NCBI GenBank assembly: GCA_020746835.1
Contig: JAGPNK010000015.1
Span: 744,001 to 808,000 of the forward strand
Length of the DNA: 64,000 nt
Direction: 5' to 3'
Origin: Stachybotrys elegans
Taxonomy: Eukaryota; Ascomycota; Sordariomycetes; Hypocreales; Stachybotryaceae
Below are positions 11,655 through 23,320 of this stretch, in pieces (positions within the stretch are counted from its first letter, which is position 1; the number at the start of each line of letters is the position of its first letter). Below the pieces are notes generated by a model, which was not told the DNA's origin, did not search any database, and was given only the letters and a program-made list of their open reading frames with translations. A program made the position numbers and the translations under genes.

Positions 11655-11830
11655 TCACCGTGAGGGGTAGAGAAAGGACCTGTCGCTGGTGGGGAAGTGC
11701 TGGCAAGGAACACCAAGTGAACCTTGTAATACGCGGCAACAAGGCCACCTAGCTCGGCCAATCTATATATTCCCCCAGTCCGCTATTCTACCTAATCAAC
11801 AATTATTGAAATCATAGTAATATTTCCTCT

Positions 11831-13527
11831 TCATCTCTCTTCTCTCTCTTCTCTGAAAATGGGGTATTCGTACCCAGTACTTAGTGGGAAGAAGCCAAAT
11901 GTAACAAATGACACAGGGCTTTCGGGCTCCAGCGTCACAAATGCATAGGCCGCGTTCTTCTGGCGGGTGCTGACGCGGAAGCTCCCTGGACGAAGCCGAA
12001 TCTCCCTCTCAACGGGAGCGGTCGTGACATGACTGCGGACAACACCCTCATAGAGCGAAGTGTCAAGCTCAGACGAGGTGATGTTGTACGCAGTAACGGT
12101 GCCACGGTACTCGTGGGTGAGCTCCTCAACCTCGACACCCATGATTCGTAGCTTATCGGCCAGCTCGTACCAGTTTCGGGGAATGAGGTACGCCTCGGGA
12201 CGAGCCCGTGTGGCTTCCGGCTCCGTAGGCGTCGTGCTCAGGAAGCCAACCTCGACATGCTGCAGAGTTCCGTTGCGAATGTCAACCAGGGGGAAAGTGC
12301 GGTTCGTGGCAACAGGTACGTCAGACAAGATAATGTCATCGTTGCTCGAGATAAACTCATCGATTGCATTATTGATCGTCTCGTAGATGTAGTCAGAGTG
12401 CGTATAAGCGGTATTGAGGACAGCCTCGAGCATAGTGAGCTGAGTGGCAACACGACGCTGGTAGTGCTGGCTTGCGAGGAACTGGCCTCGAGTCTCAAGG
12501 AGAATTGAGACGGCCTGCGCGAGGCCAGCGGCGTTGGTGCCTGACGCCGGAGACGTTATGGACTCTTCGAAGAGGATTGGAGAGCCGACCTCATCGCTGG
12601 TGTCGCCGAGGACGTAAGGGCCGGCGCGGAGGCCGCGAGACTCAAGAAGCTCTTCCATGCTGTCGACAAAGAGAGTTTCGCTCAAGTTGCGGATGTCCCT
12701 GTGCGTGTTGAGATCGCCTCCCGTAGCAATCATGGCGTCCAGGCCGTGCCGGTAAACACCACCAAAGACATTGTGAGCGGCAAACTCGTGCACATCAAGC
12801 ACGATATGCGGCTGCCATGCGCTGACCTTTCTCTTGATGTTCCTCGACTGCTCCTTGATAAGCTTGGTGTGCTCCCGGTTGGGGTCAATGTTGGAGGCCA
12901 GTTCACGCTGAAAGTAGTGCACGCCGTCGGGGTTGTAGCGAGTGAGAACCAGAATGTCCATGCGTTCAAGCAGGTTAGCGGTCCATGTCAAGTTGGAGTC
13001 CATCTTGCCGAGAAGGGCCATAATTCCCTGGTCTGCAGACGGTTCGTTGCCATGGATGGCTCCTTGGATATAGACGCGGAGCTTTGCGGCGTTGCTATAA
13101 GTTTCCCGGTTGGAGAGGAACAGGAAGGGGAGAGTGCGGCCTTCTTCGGAAAGGAAGCTTGGGACGTCATAGTTGATCCAGTCGTTGCGCTCAGACAAGG
13201 TCTGGAGGAAGTAGTCTAAATCTTGTTAGTCGTCGAATATCTCTATGTACAAGATCGAAGCGTACCCATATCTTTATGGCTGGTGGGGTTGGAGGTGCCG
13301 TTATCGAAGCCATCACGAACGAGCTCCGGGTTGATGAAGGCCGGGGACAAGAGCTCCAGATCAACATCTGGGAAGTTCCTGGCAATAGCCTCACTGTCCT
13401 GGTCAACCGGCTGGTGGTTCCAACCAAGCTTGGGAAATGGAACACCACCATGGGGGCCACCACTCTGTGCCACCACTCCATGGGCACAGAGCAGCGCCGC
13501 GCTGAGTAGGTTGGCGTTTTGCTTCAT
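11831..13527 (-). CDS. Secreted zinc carboxypeptidase, M14 family
   Basis: Exons 13527..13266 and 13215..11831 (50-nt intron GTACGC...TTTAG) give 548 residues. I chose ATG 13527 because it begins a signal peptide, MKQNANLLSAALLCAHGVVAQ. Zinc-site motifs are HGNEP (His and Glu ligands) and VLDVHEF (second His); ILLETRG carries the expected catalytic Glu near residue 320. The C-terminal 200 residues are an extra beta-rich region common in fungal secreted M14 members. Several N-x-S/T sites fit secretion. The likely role is removal of C-terminal residues from peptides outside the cell. The catalytic set looks complete. Confidence 0.9.
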
Positions 13528-14353
13528 CTTCGTCACTTTGACACCCGTGGGGGAGTTGAACAGGAGGCAAATAAGATGGCTTCGAATGGGACGTCGAGCG
13601 GTATAAATAAGAATAGAGGCAAAGACTCTCCGCTACCGGAATGCTGATAAGATGGGTTTGTCCCATCGCCAAGCCAGTATTTGTCGTGGAGCTTTGCATC
13701 AAGAATTCTTGGGCAAGTATAATGACATCATTCAGTCCGAAGCCCTCATCCCGAGAAAAGAGCACCGCTACAGCAAATATGAGGATTTGCATCTGTCCCC
13801 TCCCTGTCTCCTCTATTGAAGGTGCAGACCCGGTTCCCTGGTCCCCAAAACCCCATAAAGCCAGCCACCAAGCAGTAGGTGTAGGATCGCTAGCGTATGT
13901 GCCGGCATTGGTAATGGACTCTCGGTGTGGTTCTACTCCGAGTTGTTGTTGGGTGCTGGGTAGATCTATACTCTATGAAGAAGGTGCCAAGGCTTTGTTG
14001 GAGGAGTCTCAAGACAGGATGTTGCGCAGTCTTCAAGGGTAGAAGGCCGTAGCCGGAGTGTAACGATGGATCCTAATAAGCTTATTCAACTCTGAGATTC
14101 GATGTGCGACTAGTTCTTCCGATGGCAGTATCCCATCCCCATTCCCACTATTCACACGGACCCTGGACCAGATGTTGGCCGCTCATACGCCAGATGCTGT
14201 TCTTTCCAAGATAAAGGATATGAGAGACGAATGGCTCGGTGAGTAGAAGAGTTGTTCATGGTCAGGAATAAACTTATCAAGCAGGGCCTGTAGAACGCAA
14301 CAGAAGCAAAATTAGTACGTAGGAACGCACAGAGAAGTTTATTCTTGCATGCA
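13528..14353. other. Intergenic region
   Basis: It contains the upstream region of the carboxypeptidase gene and the 3' flank of the dehydrogenase gene. No supported ORF or repeat was seen. Confidence 0.5.
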
Positions 14354-15544
14354 TCACGCCAGACGATGCAGAATCTCCCTTCCGTCAAGCCAGCGATCTA
14401 CATTCTCCGCCGTTTCGGCATACCAAGCATTCATGAGACCCTCATCCACATAGCCCATGTGAGGGGTCGCAACGAGCAAGGACCGACCATCACGACCCCA
14501 GTAGTTGGGCCTCCTCCACGGGCTTGTCAACGGCAACGGCTCGATATCGTATACATCCAGAGCAGCTCCTCTAATCCGGCCAGCCTCCAACGTGTTGAGA
14601 AGCGCCGCCTGATCAATCAGTGGTCCACGTGAGGTGTTGATCAGCAATGCCGACTGCTTCATGAGCTCCAGCTCCCGAGCACCTATCATGCCTTTCGACC
14701 GGTCGCTCAGGACGTAGTGGAGGCTGACCACGTCGCTGGAGCGCAGGAGCTCCTCCTTGCTGACAGCCCGAAAGACTGCGTCTCCGCCGTCATGGACAAT
14801 TCCAGCGTCGCGGGCCGCGCGATCGGCTTTTTCTTGCGTCATGTTCTCGCTCCAGCAGAGAACCTTCATGCCCCAGGCCAAGTGGGCGATGCGCGCCACG
14901 GCTGCTCCTAGACGACCGAGTCCTACTACACCCAGCGTCCGCCCAGCCAGTCCGGTCGCGAGACCGCTCTGCCAGCCGCCGTCAGTCTTTAACAGGGCGT
15001 CATCCGTGGCAATATTGCGTGCCAATGCCAGTATGAGCCCCCATGTGTGCTGCACGGTGGGATGGCCTCCTCCTTGCCTGATGTTGGGCCACAGCGGCTG
15101 CGATTGATCGTCGGTGCGGCCCCGACCGGGAGCAGCCACGACAGTGATGCCGAGTTCCTTGGCAGCTGCAAGGTCGAATGTTTCAAACTGGGTGCCAGTT
15201 GCGAGAAGAAGTCTCAAGTTGGGCAGCTGACGTAGCAGCGATGCAGGAAAGGCTGTCCGTTCGCGCATGGTAGAAAGTAGTTCAAAGGGCTTGAGGCGCT
15301 CGACCAGCCGCGCGAGCTCCTCCTGGTTGCTCGGTACGATTGTGTCGTGAAAGGTTGTGATGCGCAACTGTGTCGACGGAATGTGCGCAAAGTGATGGGC
15401 AGACGTGTTGAGATGATCGTCCAGGATGCCGAGCGACGGCGGCATCTTCGCGGCGCTTCGAGACGTGTGAGAGAAGTTGCGGGACAGTATCTTGCTACTG
15501 CCGACTTGCGCGGAGAGCAATCCGGCAGGATTCTGTATGGACAT
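14354..15544 (-). CDS. D-isomer-specific 2-hydroxyacid dehydrogenase
   Basis: A single exon from ATG 15544 encodes 396 residues; an upstream in-frame GTG was not used as start. The NAD-binding fold shows the fingerprint GVVGLGRLGAAVA. Catalytic residues of the family are present: Arg in INTSRGPLID, Glu in DVYDIEPLP and His in VATPHMGYVDEG. The first 40 residues are rich in Ser, Arg and Leu (SKILSRNFSHTSRSAAKMP) and could be a mitochondrial targeting sequence, though the second Met 40 could also serve as start. It probably reduces a 2-keto acid or oxidises a D-2-hydroxyacid; the exact substrate is not predictable. Confidence 0.92.
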   Translation of the reverse strand: MSIQNPAGLLSAQVGSSKILSRNFSHTSRSAAKMPPSLGILDDHLNTSAHHFAHIPSTQLRITTFHDTIVPSNQEELARLVERLKPFELLSTMRERTAFPASLLRQLPNLRLLLATGTQFETFDLAAAKELGITVVAAPGRGRTDDQSQPLWPNIRQGGGHPTVQHTWGLILALARNIATDDALLKTDGGWQSGLATGLAGRTLGVVGLGRLGAAVARIAHLAWGMKVLCWSENMTQEKADRAARDAGIVHDGGDAVFRAVSKEELLRSSDVVSLHYVLSDRSKGMIGARELELMKQSALLINTSRGPLIDQAALLNTLEAGRIRGAALDVYDIEPLPLTSPWRRPNYWGRDGRSLLVATPHMGYVDEGLMNAWYAETAENVDRWLDGREILHRLA

Positions 15545-15834
15545 GTTGGAGGGCACTGGAGACACCTCACAAGAATGAGGGTTTCACTTTCAATTGGTAG
15601 TGGTCAAGTCCGAGTTGTGATCGTGGCCGGTAGAGACAAGGTTGGAGTTCTTAGCCGTGCGGTGCCGAATCGGCATGCGGGTTAAATCCGAGGTCCACGG
15701 CCGGCCGAGAAACCGTCATGGTAAATTATAATGGACTGCAGGATAGTGCCGCTTATTATTGATTGGTAGTGTTTGGTGGCGTGAGTATTCATTGAGCTCT
15801 CAGTCTATCATATCTTCATGTTCTATGTAAACCT

Positions 15835-17079
15835 CTAAGACGAAGCCACCTCTGCCTGCACCCAAGCCTTCCACTCGGGATCCTTCAGGATGGACCGCAC
15901 ACGAGCCTGCAGCCAGTTTGTATTTCCCCAGAACCCCCACGAAGCCTGGAACCGGCACCAATCCACCAGGGCAGTCTCCCAGTGTCTCACAAGCGTGTCC
16001 CAGGGGTACGCAAACCCCAGCTGTGGAGCTCTCTCAAGCAGAATGCTTCGGTACTGCATCAGCAGGCTCTTCTCTCCTTCGCTCATGGCCTGCTCGCGTC
16101 TAACCGGCTTTCCACCCGTCAGCAGTGCCAGCGGCACGGAGCATGTGAACAGCTTGGCCAGGTCGCAGACGCCGAGACCTATACCGACATATTGAAAGTC
16201 GAAGAAGGCAACCTGGTTCCCGGACTGGTTGGAGAATAGGTTCTCGGACTTGACGTCACCGTGGATCAACGTCTCCCATGCTCTTCCTTGAGGCATGAGG
16301 AAAGAAGCCGCCATTTCAGCAGCGGGGGCCTTCAAGCCCTCGGTGGGCTTGCAAAAGGCCGCACACCACTCACTGGTGGTTCTCCTGGAGAGCGAGGCAT
16401 ACTGGTCTCGTCGTGTTGCCAAGTACGTATATCCTCCGTTGAGCCACAAATAATCTCCCGCTTGCTCGGCTTGGCTCTGTCTGCGCTTCATCTCCTCGAG
16501 TGGCGGCAGCACAAACCGGTTCAGAGATGGGGATACCAGGGGAGAAGTGTCGGCGTGGAACTTGGCAAGCCATTCCAATGCTGCTTGGACTTGGGTCTGT
16601 GTGAGCTCTGCCCTCTTTTCGCCGGCCACGGGGAACTTGGGCCGCAGATCGGTCATCAAGGTCGCCGTGAGACCTCGCAGCTCCTCGGCGTTGGGCTTCC
16701 CCTCCATATCCTGCGTCGAGGCAATGCAGGTCGCGACAGCTACATCCTCCTTCAACCTGGGTGCAACGTCGACATAGAACTTCTGTTCCACCTCGTAGCT
16801 TAGCAGCTTTCTGATGTGGCCTTCGTCGCCATCGCTGCTCGGAGGTGGCGATATCAGCTTGAGGATGAGGTGAAGTTGCGGGCCGCGACTGGATTCCACA
16901 AAGTCGGCCTTGAGATCCTCTGCAGCGACGGCGCCCGTAGGAGAGACCTTGGCCACGACAGAACATATGTAGCCATAGCCAGCCCATAGCTGCTGCTCCT
17001 CTTCGCAGGATACGACCTCGAGACCAAGCCACGAGGTCATAATGTCCGCAACGCGCTGCGGATCAACGGGCACTGCCAT
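15835..17079 (-). CDS. CHK/ecdysteroid-kinase-like phosphotransferase
   Basis: A single-exon ORF of 414 residues with a protein-kinase-like fold of the CHK/DUF1679 type. The catalytic loop is LIHGDVKSENLF with His, Asp and Asn intact, and the metal-binding motif is AFFDFQYVGIGLGVCDLAKL. An ELRGLTATLMTDLRPKFP segment and the aromatic tail WGFWGNTNWLQ also match fungal members. It likely phosphorylates a small hydroxylated molecule; choline-kinase-like activity is possible but not shown. It is unrelated in sequence to the APH gene at about 11 kb apart from the shared kinase motif. Confidence 0.85.
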   Translation of the reverse strand: MAVPVDPQRVADIMTSWLGLEVVSCEEEQQLWAGYGYICSVVAKVSPTGAVAAEDLKADFVESSRGPQLHLILKLISPPPSSDGDEGHIRKLLSYEVEQKFYVDVAPRLKEDVAVATCIASTQDMEGKPNAEELRGLTATLMTDLRPKFPVAGEKRAELTQTQVQAALEWLAKFHADTSPLVSPSLNRFVLPPLEEMKRRQSQAEQAGDYLWLNGGYTYLATRRDQYASLSRRTTSEWCAAFCKPTEGLKAPAAEMAASFLMPQGRAWETLIHGDVKSENLFSNQSGNQVAFFDFQYVGIGLGVCDLAKLFTCSVPLALLTGGKPVRREQAMSEGEKSLLMQYRSILLERAPQLGFAYPWDTLVRHWETALVDWCRFQASWGFWGNTNWLQARVRSILKDPEWKAWVQAEVASS

Positions 17080-17970
17080 GGCTCTTCAAAGACGTACAGG
17101 CCTGACTTATGATGATCCTGTGCCCCAATAGAATAGAAATCAGCAACCTCGGGGAGGCCGGCTCCGACAAGTACAGGCAAGACCAAATCAAGATAACAAT
17201 TGGTAGAAAAATCTTGGGCTTCTAATGATGAAAGAGGAGCAAAATATCGACCCACTTAACCCAGATTCACCAATTGTTTTGGCGTGGTGGAACTTGGAAC
17301 TGGGACTTTACGATTCAGCAACCACACAGCAACTGGTAGCCAAAGCAATCAGGTTGACTTTATCATGGTATCAAAATGCTCGCATTTGGTACGGTTATTA
17401 TGGCTGAAAGCCAGTCCAACATGACAGGCTCTTCCTGAGCTATTGAAGCCCTACGCTGCGCAAGATACCGTAAGTTTTGTAGACTTGATGCGTGGGCAGC
17501 TGTGAAGTACTGGCTCGATTTCATTGATGATGGGGACTTCATGAAAATATATGTAGGAAAGGTTTGGTATACCTGTCAATCACTCTCAAGCTAAGTTTCT
17601 TTCCACTTTCGACGGCGACAAGGGGCTAACTTCTCGATCTTCCATGCTAGCATCTCCGCCGCGTGGGTGAGAAGGCAATAAATTAGGTTTCCTAATTCAA
17701 ACACATGGAATCCCACCAGTGATCGGAATGTGATGGAACGAAGGCGGTAATAATTGGATCTGGTCTGAACCTTATATCTTCCATCATGACGTTAATGCGG
17801 CATGACAGGGGAACAAGCATGCCATGTTGAAGGAATGGATGCGTTACTTTCCTCTTATGATACCCTAAACCAAAGTTCAACAGTATAAAATAGCTACCCC
17901 CAGTTCCATGTGCCCCCTTGGTTGGCCACCCTATACCTAGCAGGGCTTCCATGGTTTTGTGTCAAACAGA
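17080..17970. other. Divergent intergenic region, AT-richer
   Basis: This lies between the divergently transcribed CHK-like kinase (minus) and the cupin gene (plus), so it carries both promoters. It is relatively AT-rich around 17230-17400 and 17690-17900. No gene is supported. Confidence 0.55.
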
Positions 17971-18547
17971 ATGTTTACACGCAGTATCCTCATTTGCCTC
18001 ACGGCACTTGTTGTAGCTGTGCACGGCGGCTGCCCTCGGTTGTGCAGCAAGAAGAACCTGGAACAATACTCGGCACAGCAGATCATTGACGAGCTGGATT
18101 TGACGATCAACGAACACAACTCTCACTATAGAAGAAATTTTCTAGACGCGGCTACCACCAACAATCGTTCGGTCAGCTCCGCCATCTATTCCCTAGTAGA
18201 GCATGGGCGCGTTCCGCAGTGGTACCAAGTCGACGCAACTCAGATTATCCACTACTACGGAGGTGCGCCCGCAAGCTACTATCTCTCCGAAGACGACGGC
18301 CAACCGCCTAGACATGTGATTCTAGGGCTAGACATCTTCTCGGGTCAGGTCCTCCAGCTTGTGGTGGAGCCGTATGAGTGGTTGTCTGCCCAAAGTCACG
18401 GCAAATGGACCCTAACCGGGGGAACAAGTAAGTACGACGTGTCTGAAACTCATGCATGACCGCAATTGACGTTTTGAAGTGGCGCCTGGATTCAAGGGTG
18501 GAAGCTATCGCGTAGCAGAGTCGGGCTGGCAGCCGAGAGGTGTATAG
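17971..18547 (+). CDS. Secreted DUF985 cupin-like protein
   Basis: Exons 17971..18427 and 18480..18547 (52-nt intron GTAAGT...GAAG) give 174 residues. ATG 17971 starts a signal peptide (MFTRSILICLTALVVAVHG). The rest matches the DUF985 cupin pattern: AQQIIDELDLT at the start, SSAIYSLVEHGRVPQWYQVD, HYYGGAP, HVILGLDIFSGQVLQ, and after splicing GKWTLTGGTMAPGF. The last residues after the intron complete the final strands and end in a stop. DUF985 proteins are small beta-barrels of unknown or epimerase-like function and are usually cytosolic, so a secreted version is unusual. Several loop residues differ from the usual pattern (N-E-H-N-S-H in place of the usual N-E-G-G). Confidence 0.8.
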
Positions 18548-20090
18548 GCAGGCCTCATGGCGGACTGGTCATGATGTGGAGGCATACGCAGGAAGGAAGA
18601 CAGGTGGTACCATCACGCCAAGCACGCTGGATCTGACATGGCCTGTTGGTCGGCGTCGCTCGTTCAGGTGCTCCGAGACACATGGTCAGCAAGGATGGCA
18701 ACCCGACTGTAACCCTCGATCAGCGCGGGCAGATGAGTGTTCCCCGGGAAATACTGCATGGGGTATGCAATATGCAAAGAGACGGCGATGATGGCGTTTT
18801 CTTGTTGCTCCTTTCGATCCCGAGCGGCACAGTCTCGTGTTCCCGTCTTACAGCGTACAAGGTCTACGTATGCTCAACCGCCCGCATCAACGGCTTCCCT
18901 GTTTCGTGTACAGTACACCCCCTGAAAGATCCATCACGGTGGATTTGAGAGGAATTTACGGAGTGCTTACCGAAGTAAGGCCCTCTCTTTACCTGATGTT
19001 ACTAAATAATAAGACCCAAGAAAATATGGAACAGACCATAGTAGAGAGAAATGTTACATATCCAGTTGTGTTTTTTAACGGATTTTTAGAAGTGTTTAAA
19101 AATAAACATGAAGAAGAACTTTGGTTTCGCAAGGAGATGGCTCCTCTTCCCAGTGGATGTCGATAAAGTGCTTTCCCCTGTTGTGATTAGTCTGCGGAGT
19201 GTACGGAGTAGGGCTTCGCGTAGAGCTGCTCCAGGAAAAGGGGTGGATCTTGGTTGTCAGGGGTAAGTTGGGTTGGGCAAGGCGCAGCAAGAACCAGGGT
19301 CCGTCCTTTGCTAGTTGGAGGATTCGATGCATCCCTCATAGGTTGCGAATGAGGAAGCTTCTTCTAGAATGCTACCTCACATTCCCAGGTGCCGTACGCC
19401 GTATCGCCAACAGCTGCGCCGGTAGGATTTGGCGATCGATCTCCTCAGCCTCCATATAACCTCGCCTCGACAGCCCTCTCTCTTCAACCATCATGTTGCC
19501 GCCCAGCCTTAGCTTAACCCCATGTCCACAATGATAAGCTATCTCGTTCCCGTTCCCGTTTATTAGCTTCAACGCTTGCCTGGCCCCTGCACGGGCAAGC
19601 CAATACCCGAGGTCTTGCTTGGACGTCCCCGGCAAGGCTCAAACCCAAGCCTCCAGGATCGGACACCCACCAATCACAGACGCTACCAGACCGTGAAGGA
19701 TCGGCGGTGAAACGAGGTACAGGGCTGAAAGGAACCCAGTTGGGATGGAGGATGCTTGCCGCTTGGGCCGTGTCAGGATGAGATACCCTGTTCTTCCAAT
19801 CAACACAATGGTCGTTCGGGGACCACAGTCAACAGCGTCTCATATGTAAGCTGCATCATGCTGGCTCGAGGGTGGAGAGAGCCATGAAACTAGGTCGTTC
19901 CCATCTCTCAGACCGTGACGATCTTCAATCCTCATTCCCTTTCCTGTCTTTCTCTCCTTCCTGTCTCTCGTTGAGTTTTGTCGGTGCTTCCTTTCTGTAA
20001 TCTATTGACCACATCGGGACTTGAAGATCAGCACTCATTACGTCCCTGCAACGCATTCGAATATAATACAACAACACACACCAGTCGACG
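18548..20090. other. Intergenic region, 1.5 kb, no supported gene
   Basis: Short frames of about 100 codons exist at 18646-18948 and 18837-19166, but they show neither domains nor splice support. A T/A-rich patch lies around 18990-19120. The last 200 bases are a CT-rich leader typical of fungal promoters and 5' UTRs. Confidence 0.5.
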
Positions 20091-21757
20091 ATGGCGCGCG
20101 ACACGGAATATTCATCGCTGCCCATCCCGGTGGACGCGGATCCTGTCTCGAGTATGCCCAACGGTATGCAAGTCGCCTACACATCCGAACCGCCTCAGAC
20201 GGCCTATAGCGATGGAAAGGAGACGGCCTACAGTGATGGAAAGGAGGTTGCACACGGGCAAATGATCTTGCCTCCTTACTACAAGGCGGACAATGACGCA
20301 GCGGGCATGTTTGCCCCCGACACTCCGGCGAAGCGGCCATGGTATCGGAAGCGAAACCTCGCCATTGGAGCAGGAGTTCTTCTGCTGATCGTTGTCGCGG
20401 GAGTGGTGGGTGGTGTCGTAGGGGTGCAGCAGGCAAGGAACAACGACAACGGTGATGTCGATGGCTCAGTGCGTGGAGAGGGAGCGAATGGAGGTGGCGC
20501 TCCAACCGAATCAGATGCGCCATCGGGCACAGAAGTACTACCGTCAAGTACCGTATCGTCAGCACCCAGCGCGACATCGACAACCACGTCGGCCAGCCAG
20601 ATGCCCACTTCAATTGCCAACAACTCGGCCCTGGCCGCGGTAGCCTGGGACCTTGAGGGCGAATACAACATGTTCCTCGCATACCAGGACTCCGAAGGAG
20701 CGCTCATGTACTCTCATGCCAAGGGGGATGACGCCTCGGGTAGGACAAACTGGGCAGCTCCTGAAGAGGTGCAATCCGAGTATCAGCCAAGGGAGGTGTC
20801 TTCGCTGGGAATGGCCATGCTGCCACAGATTTCGAGGAACAGCAACGACAGAACGGTGAGCCGCACCTCGCAACCTCAACTCTATTCAGAAAACTAACAT
20901 GGATATCCATAGCCTCAACTCGAATGGTTCTTCGTCAATGGGTCGTCTCACCTTAACGGTGTCAACATGAACATGGCCGACGAATCCAGAGGGTTTTCCG
21001 AAGACAGCATCACCGAGTTGATGCTGGGAGTACAACGCAGCAGCAAGATCGCGTCCTACTGGCCCTACGTCCTGCTCCAGGGTCTTGACAACCAGCTTAA
21101 CCTTATCTACTACAACGGTGGATGGCAAATAGCCCCAACAGGTGTCGGGGCGCAGCCTAGATCCCACTTCGCTATTGTTCCCTTATCTCGCAACTTTACC
21201 CTCTCGCGCAACGACGGAGCATGGGCTCTTCTGTACCAAGGCGACAACGGACGACTACTTCCAAGTGTCAGTCCTACTGGACGCGATGCTGTTTGGGATC
21301 CCTTGAAGGAGATGTGGGAATCAAGTACGTCGTCTCAACAATATATAGAAAGTTTGCTGACCATGATGTACTAGCATTTCCCCCAATCACGATTGCCGAC
21401 GAAGGTCCCTTTGCAGCCTTCTCCGTCGCCACCCCAGGTGCCGCAAACGTTGACAATGTCGACACGTACGTACTGTACCAAGAGGAGGATTCGAGCGACA
21501 TCAAGCAACTATGGTTTAGCCCGAACAATGGAGAGTGGCGCACCTCGTCGCCAGGCAATCTTCGTGGTGCCGACGAAGGCACCCAGATTGCCTGCATCAC
21601 GGCGCCCACCTGGACCAATGAGCGAACGGTGGGCACGCGGCTGCTGGGGGAGACGTCGGATCTGACGAGGTGCTTCTTCTTCAAGGAGGGCAGGGTTGTA
21701 GAGTCGAGGTTTAACGGAAGGGATTGGTCTCGACCGGTACGGGTTGAGATGCCATAA
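20091..21757 (+). CDS. Single-pass membrane protein with fucose-lectin-like ectodomain
   Basis: Exons 20091..20855, 20913..21324 and 21375..21757 encode 519 residues. The N-terminal 85 residues are cytosolic and carry a short tandem repeat (TAYSDGKE twice). A transmembrane helix follows at about 88-112 (NLAIGAGVLLLIVVAGVVGG), then a Ser/Thr-rich stalk and a C-terminal domain of about 320 residues with repeated aromatic beta-strand units (LIYYNGGWQ, WALLYQGDNG, QLWFSPNNGEW). This layout, a type II anchor with a six-bladed-propeller-like lectin fold, is recurrent in filamentous fungi. Sugar binding is inferred, not shown. Introns are 57 and 50 nt. Confidence 0.8.
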
Positions 21758-22078
21758 TGGGATAGGGGGGTGAGTGATGTAACTACCAGTGGCGAAACGC
21801 CTATTTTCTTATATTCTTGTAATGATGGTTTGTTAATAGTCAGCAAAAGTGATACCTGCTTATTTCACCCATTTTATTCTGAATGAATTTTGCTCTTTGC
21901 GGTTTGCTGCCAGCTATTTAGCATGGCGACCTGTCGATGGCCTTATTGCTACCGTTGTGTACTATGTTGTTACGAAGATTCTCGGGATGTCTTTGTTATA
22001 ATCGCGACTATTGGCTTCTACCCTTGCTATCCCTGATATTCTTCTCTGCATAGTACCGCTCTTCGGCCTATATCTCAA
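21758..22078. other. Convergent 3' intergenic region
   Basis: A short AT-rich spacer between two convergent genes (lectin-like on plus, NmrA-like on minus). It must hold both terminators/polyadenylation sites; nothing else is seen. Confidence 0.5.
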
Positions 22079-23320
22079 CTATGCTTGATCCGAAAAGATT
22101 TTGACCAAAAAGTCCTCGATCTGCACAAACTTGTAGTCTGGGAAAATACGGTTCCACTCGTCGCCAGGGGTCCAGAGCCCTCGGTGCTGAGATAGGAGGA
22201 CTTTTCCGGTCGCCATCTTGCTGAAGGCCGTGACTTGGTCAGCCGGGATCGAAGGCAGGTCGACGACAAGGTAGTTGTCCGTGTTGATGATGCCGGCCTC
22301 GACGTCGCTCTGCTTCAACCATTCGAGCTCAAAAGGCTTGCCTGTTTGTTTTTGTCAGACGGAAAGTAGGGTCTAGTTGATGTATAATGTTAGATGCTTA
22401 CCTCGAACCTTCTCTCCAATGCGCAGCAGCTCCTTTAGGGTTGCCACGGAACCGCGAATGCCACCATTCACTGGCCACTCCCCCTCATAGTCGACTGCGC
22501 GCACAACAATATTGGCGATATCCTCTACTGAGGTATATGCCACAGGGTCATCCTCTGTTCCCTCCATTGCGAGTGCATGAATCTTCTCAAAGTTGACGAG
22601 CCCAGGGATGGTGTAGAGATATTTCGACTTGACCCGTGGATGGCCGAGGTATTCCAGAAACGAGCCTGGCTGGAAGCGGCAAAACTCAATGACCTGTGAC
22701 TTGGACTTAGTAACCAATGCTGTGGTACGTCAGAACTTTGGATTGAATACCTTCTTGTCTCGGTTGAGTTCTTTCAGGTAATCGCTGACCTCGACCTTGC
22801 CAGCATACCAGGGGATCGAATCAATTGAGGCGTCTAACTTTTCTCCTCTGGAAATAGTCAGTATGTTATTTCTTACTATTCGCTTGGGGTATTCGTACGT
22901 GGACCACTCTGACGGAGCAAAGCGCTTGACACCAGCCTCGACAGATGCGTCAATCAAGCGTTTCTGGTTGGCGTTTCTGGGATCCAAGTGGACAGCGAGG
23001 AAGCAAAGAACCGTATGGACGCCTTGCAGGAGTCCAACGAGCTCGGCTTTATCCTCGTAGGTTGTCTGGACCCAGGTGACACCAGACAGCGGTGGGAATT
23101 CGTCGGGACTCTGGCATGGTATGTCAGATGGTAGATCCTTGGAAGCCGGTTGACAGACATACCTTTCGGACAAATGCAACTATCTCATGTTTCTTTGTTT
23201 CGACAAGCTTGTCAATGATGGTACGTGCCAATTCTTGGTTATGTTAGCTGATGTAATCGACCCATTGCAACAGGTGTAGGACATACGGCTACTGGCGGCG
23301 GCTATAGCGATCTTGACCAT
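22079..23320 (-). CDS. NmrA-like / isoflavone-reductase-like NAD(P)-binding protein
   Basis: Five exons, 23320..23287, 23233..23163, 23110..22751, 22693..22402 and 22341..22079, encode 339 residues; the four introns are 52-60 nt. The N-terminus MVKIAIAAASSQLART corresponds to the dinucleotide-binding loop, with Ala/Ser where the family usually has a G-x-x-G pattern. Later marks are VHTVLCFLAVH, RFAPSEWSTYEYPK, IPWYAGKVEVSDYLKELN and CRFQPGSFLEYLG. The family includes redox-sensing regulators and true reductases; activity cannot be told from sequence. The weak glycine loop could mean altered cofactor binding. It is divergent from the adjacent bZIP gene, 447 bp apart. Confidence 0.87.

Noticed and set aside
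22830..22895. A GTAAGA...TTTCCAG stretch in the NmrA-like exon 3 that looks like an intron.
   Set aside because: It is only 29 nt, and removing it breaks the frame; the continuous reading fits the family.
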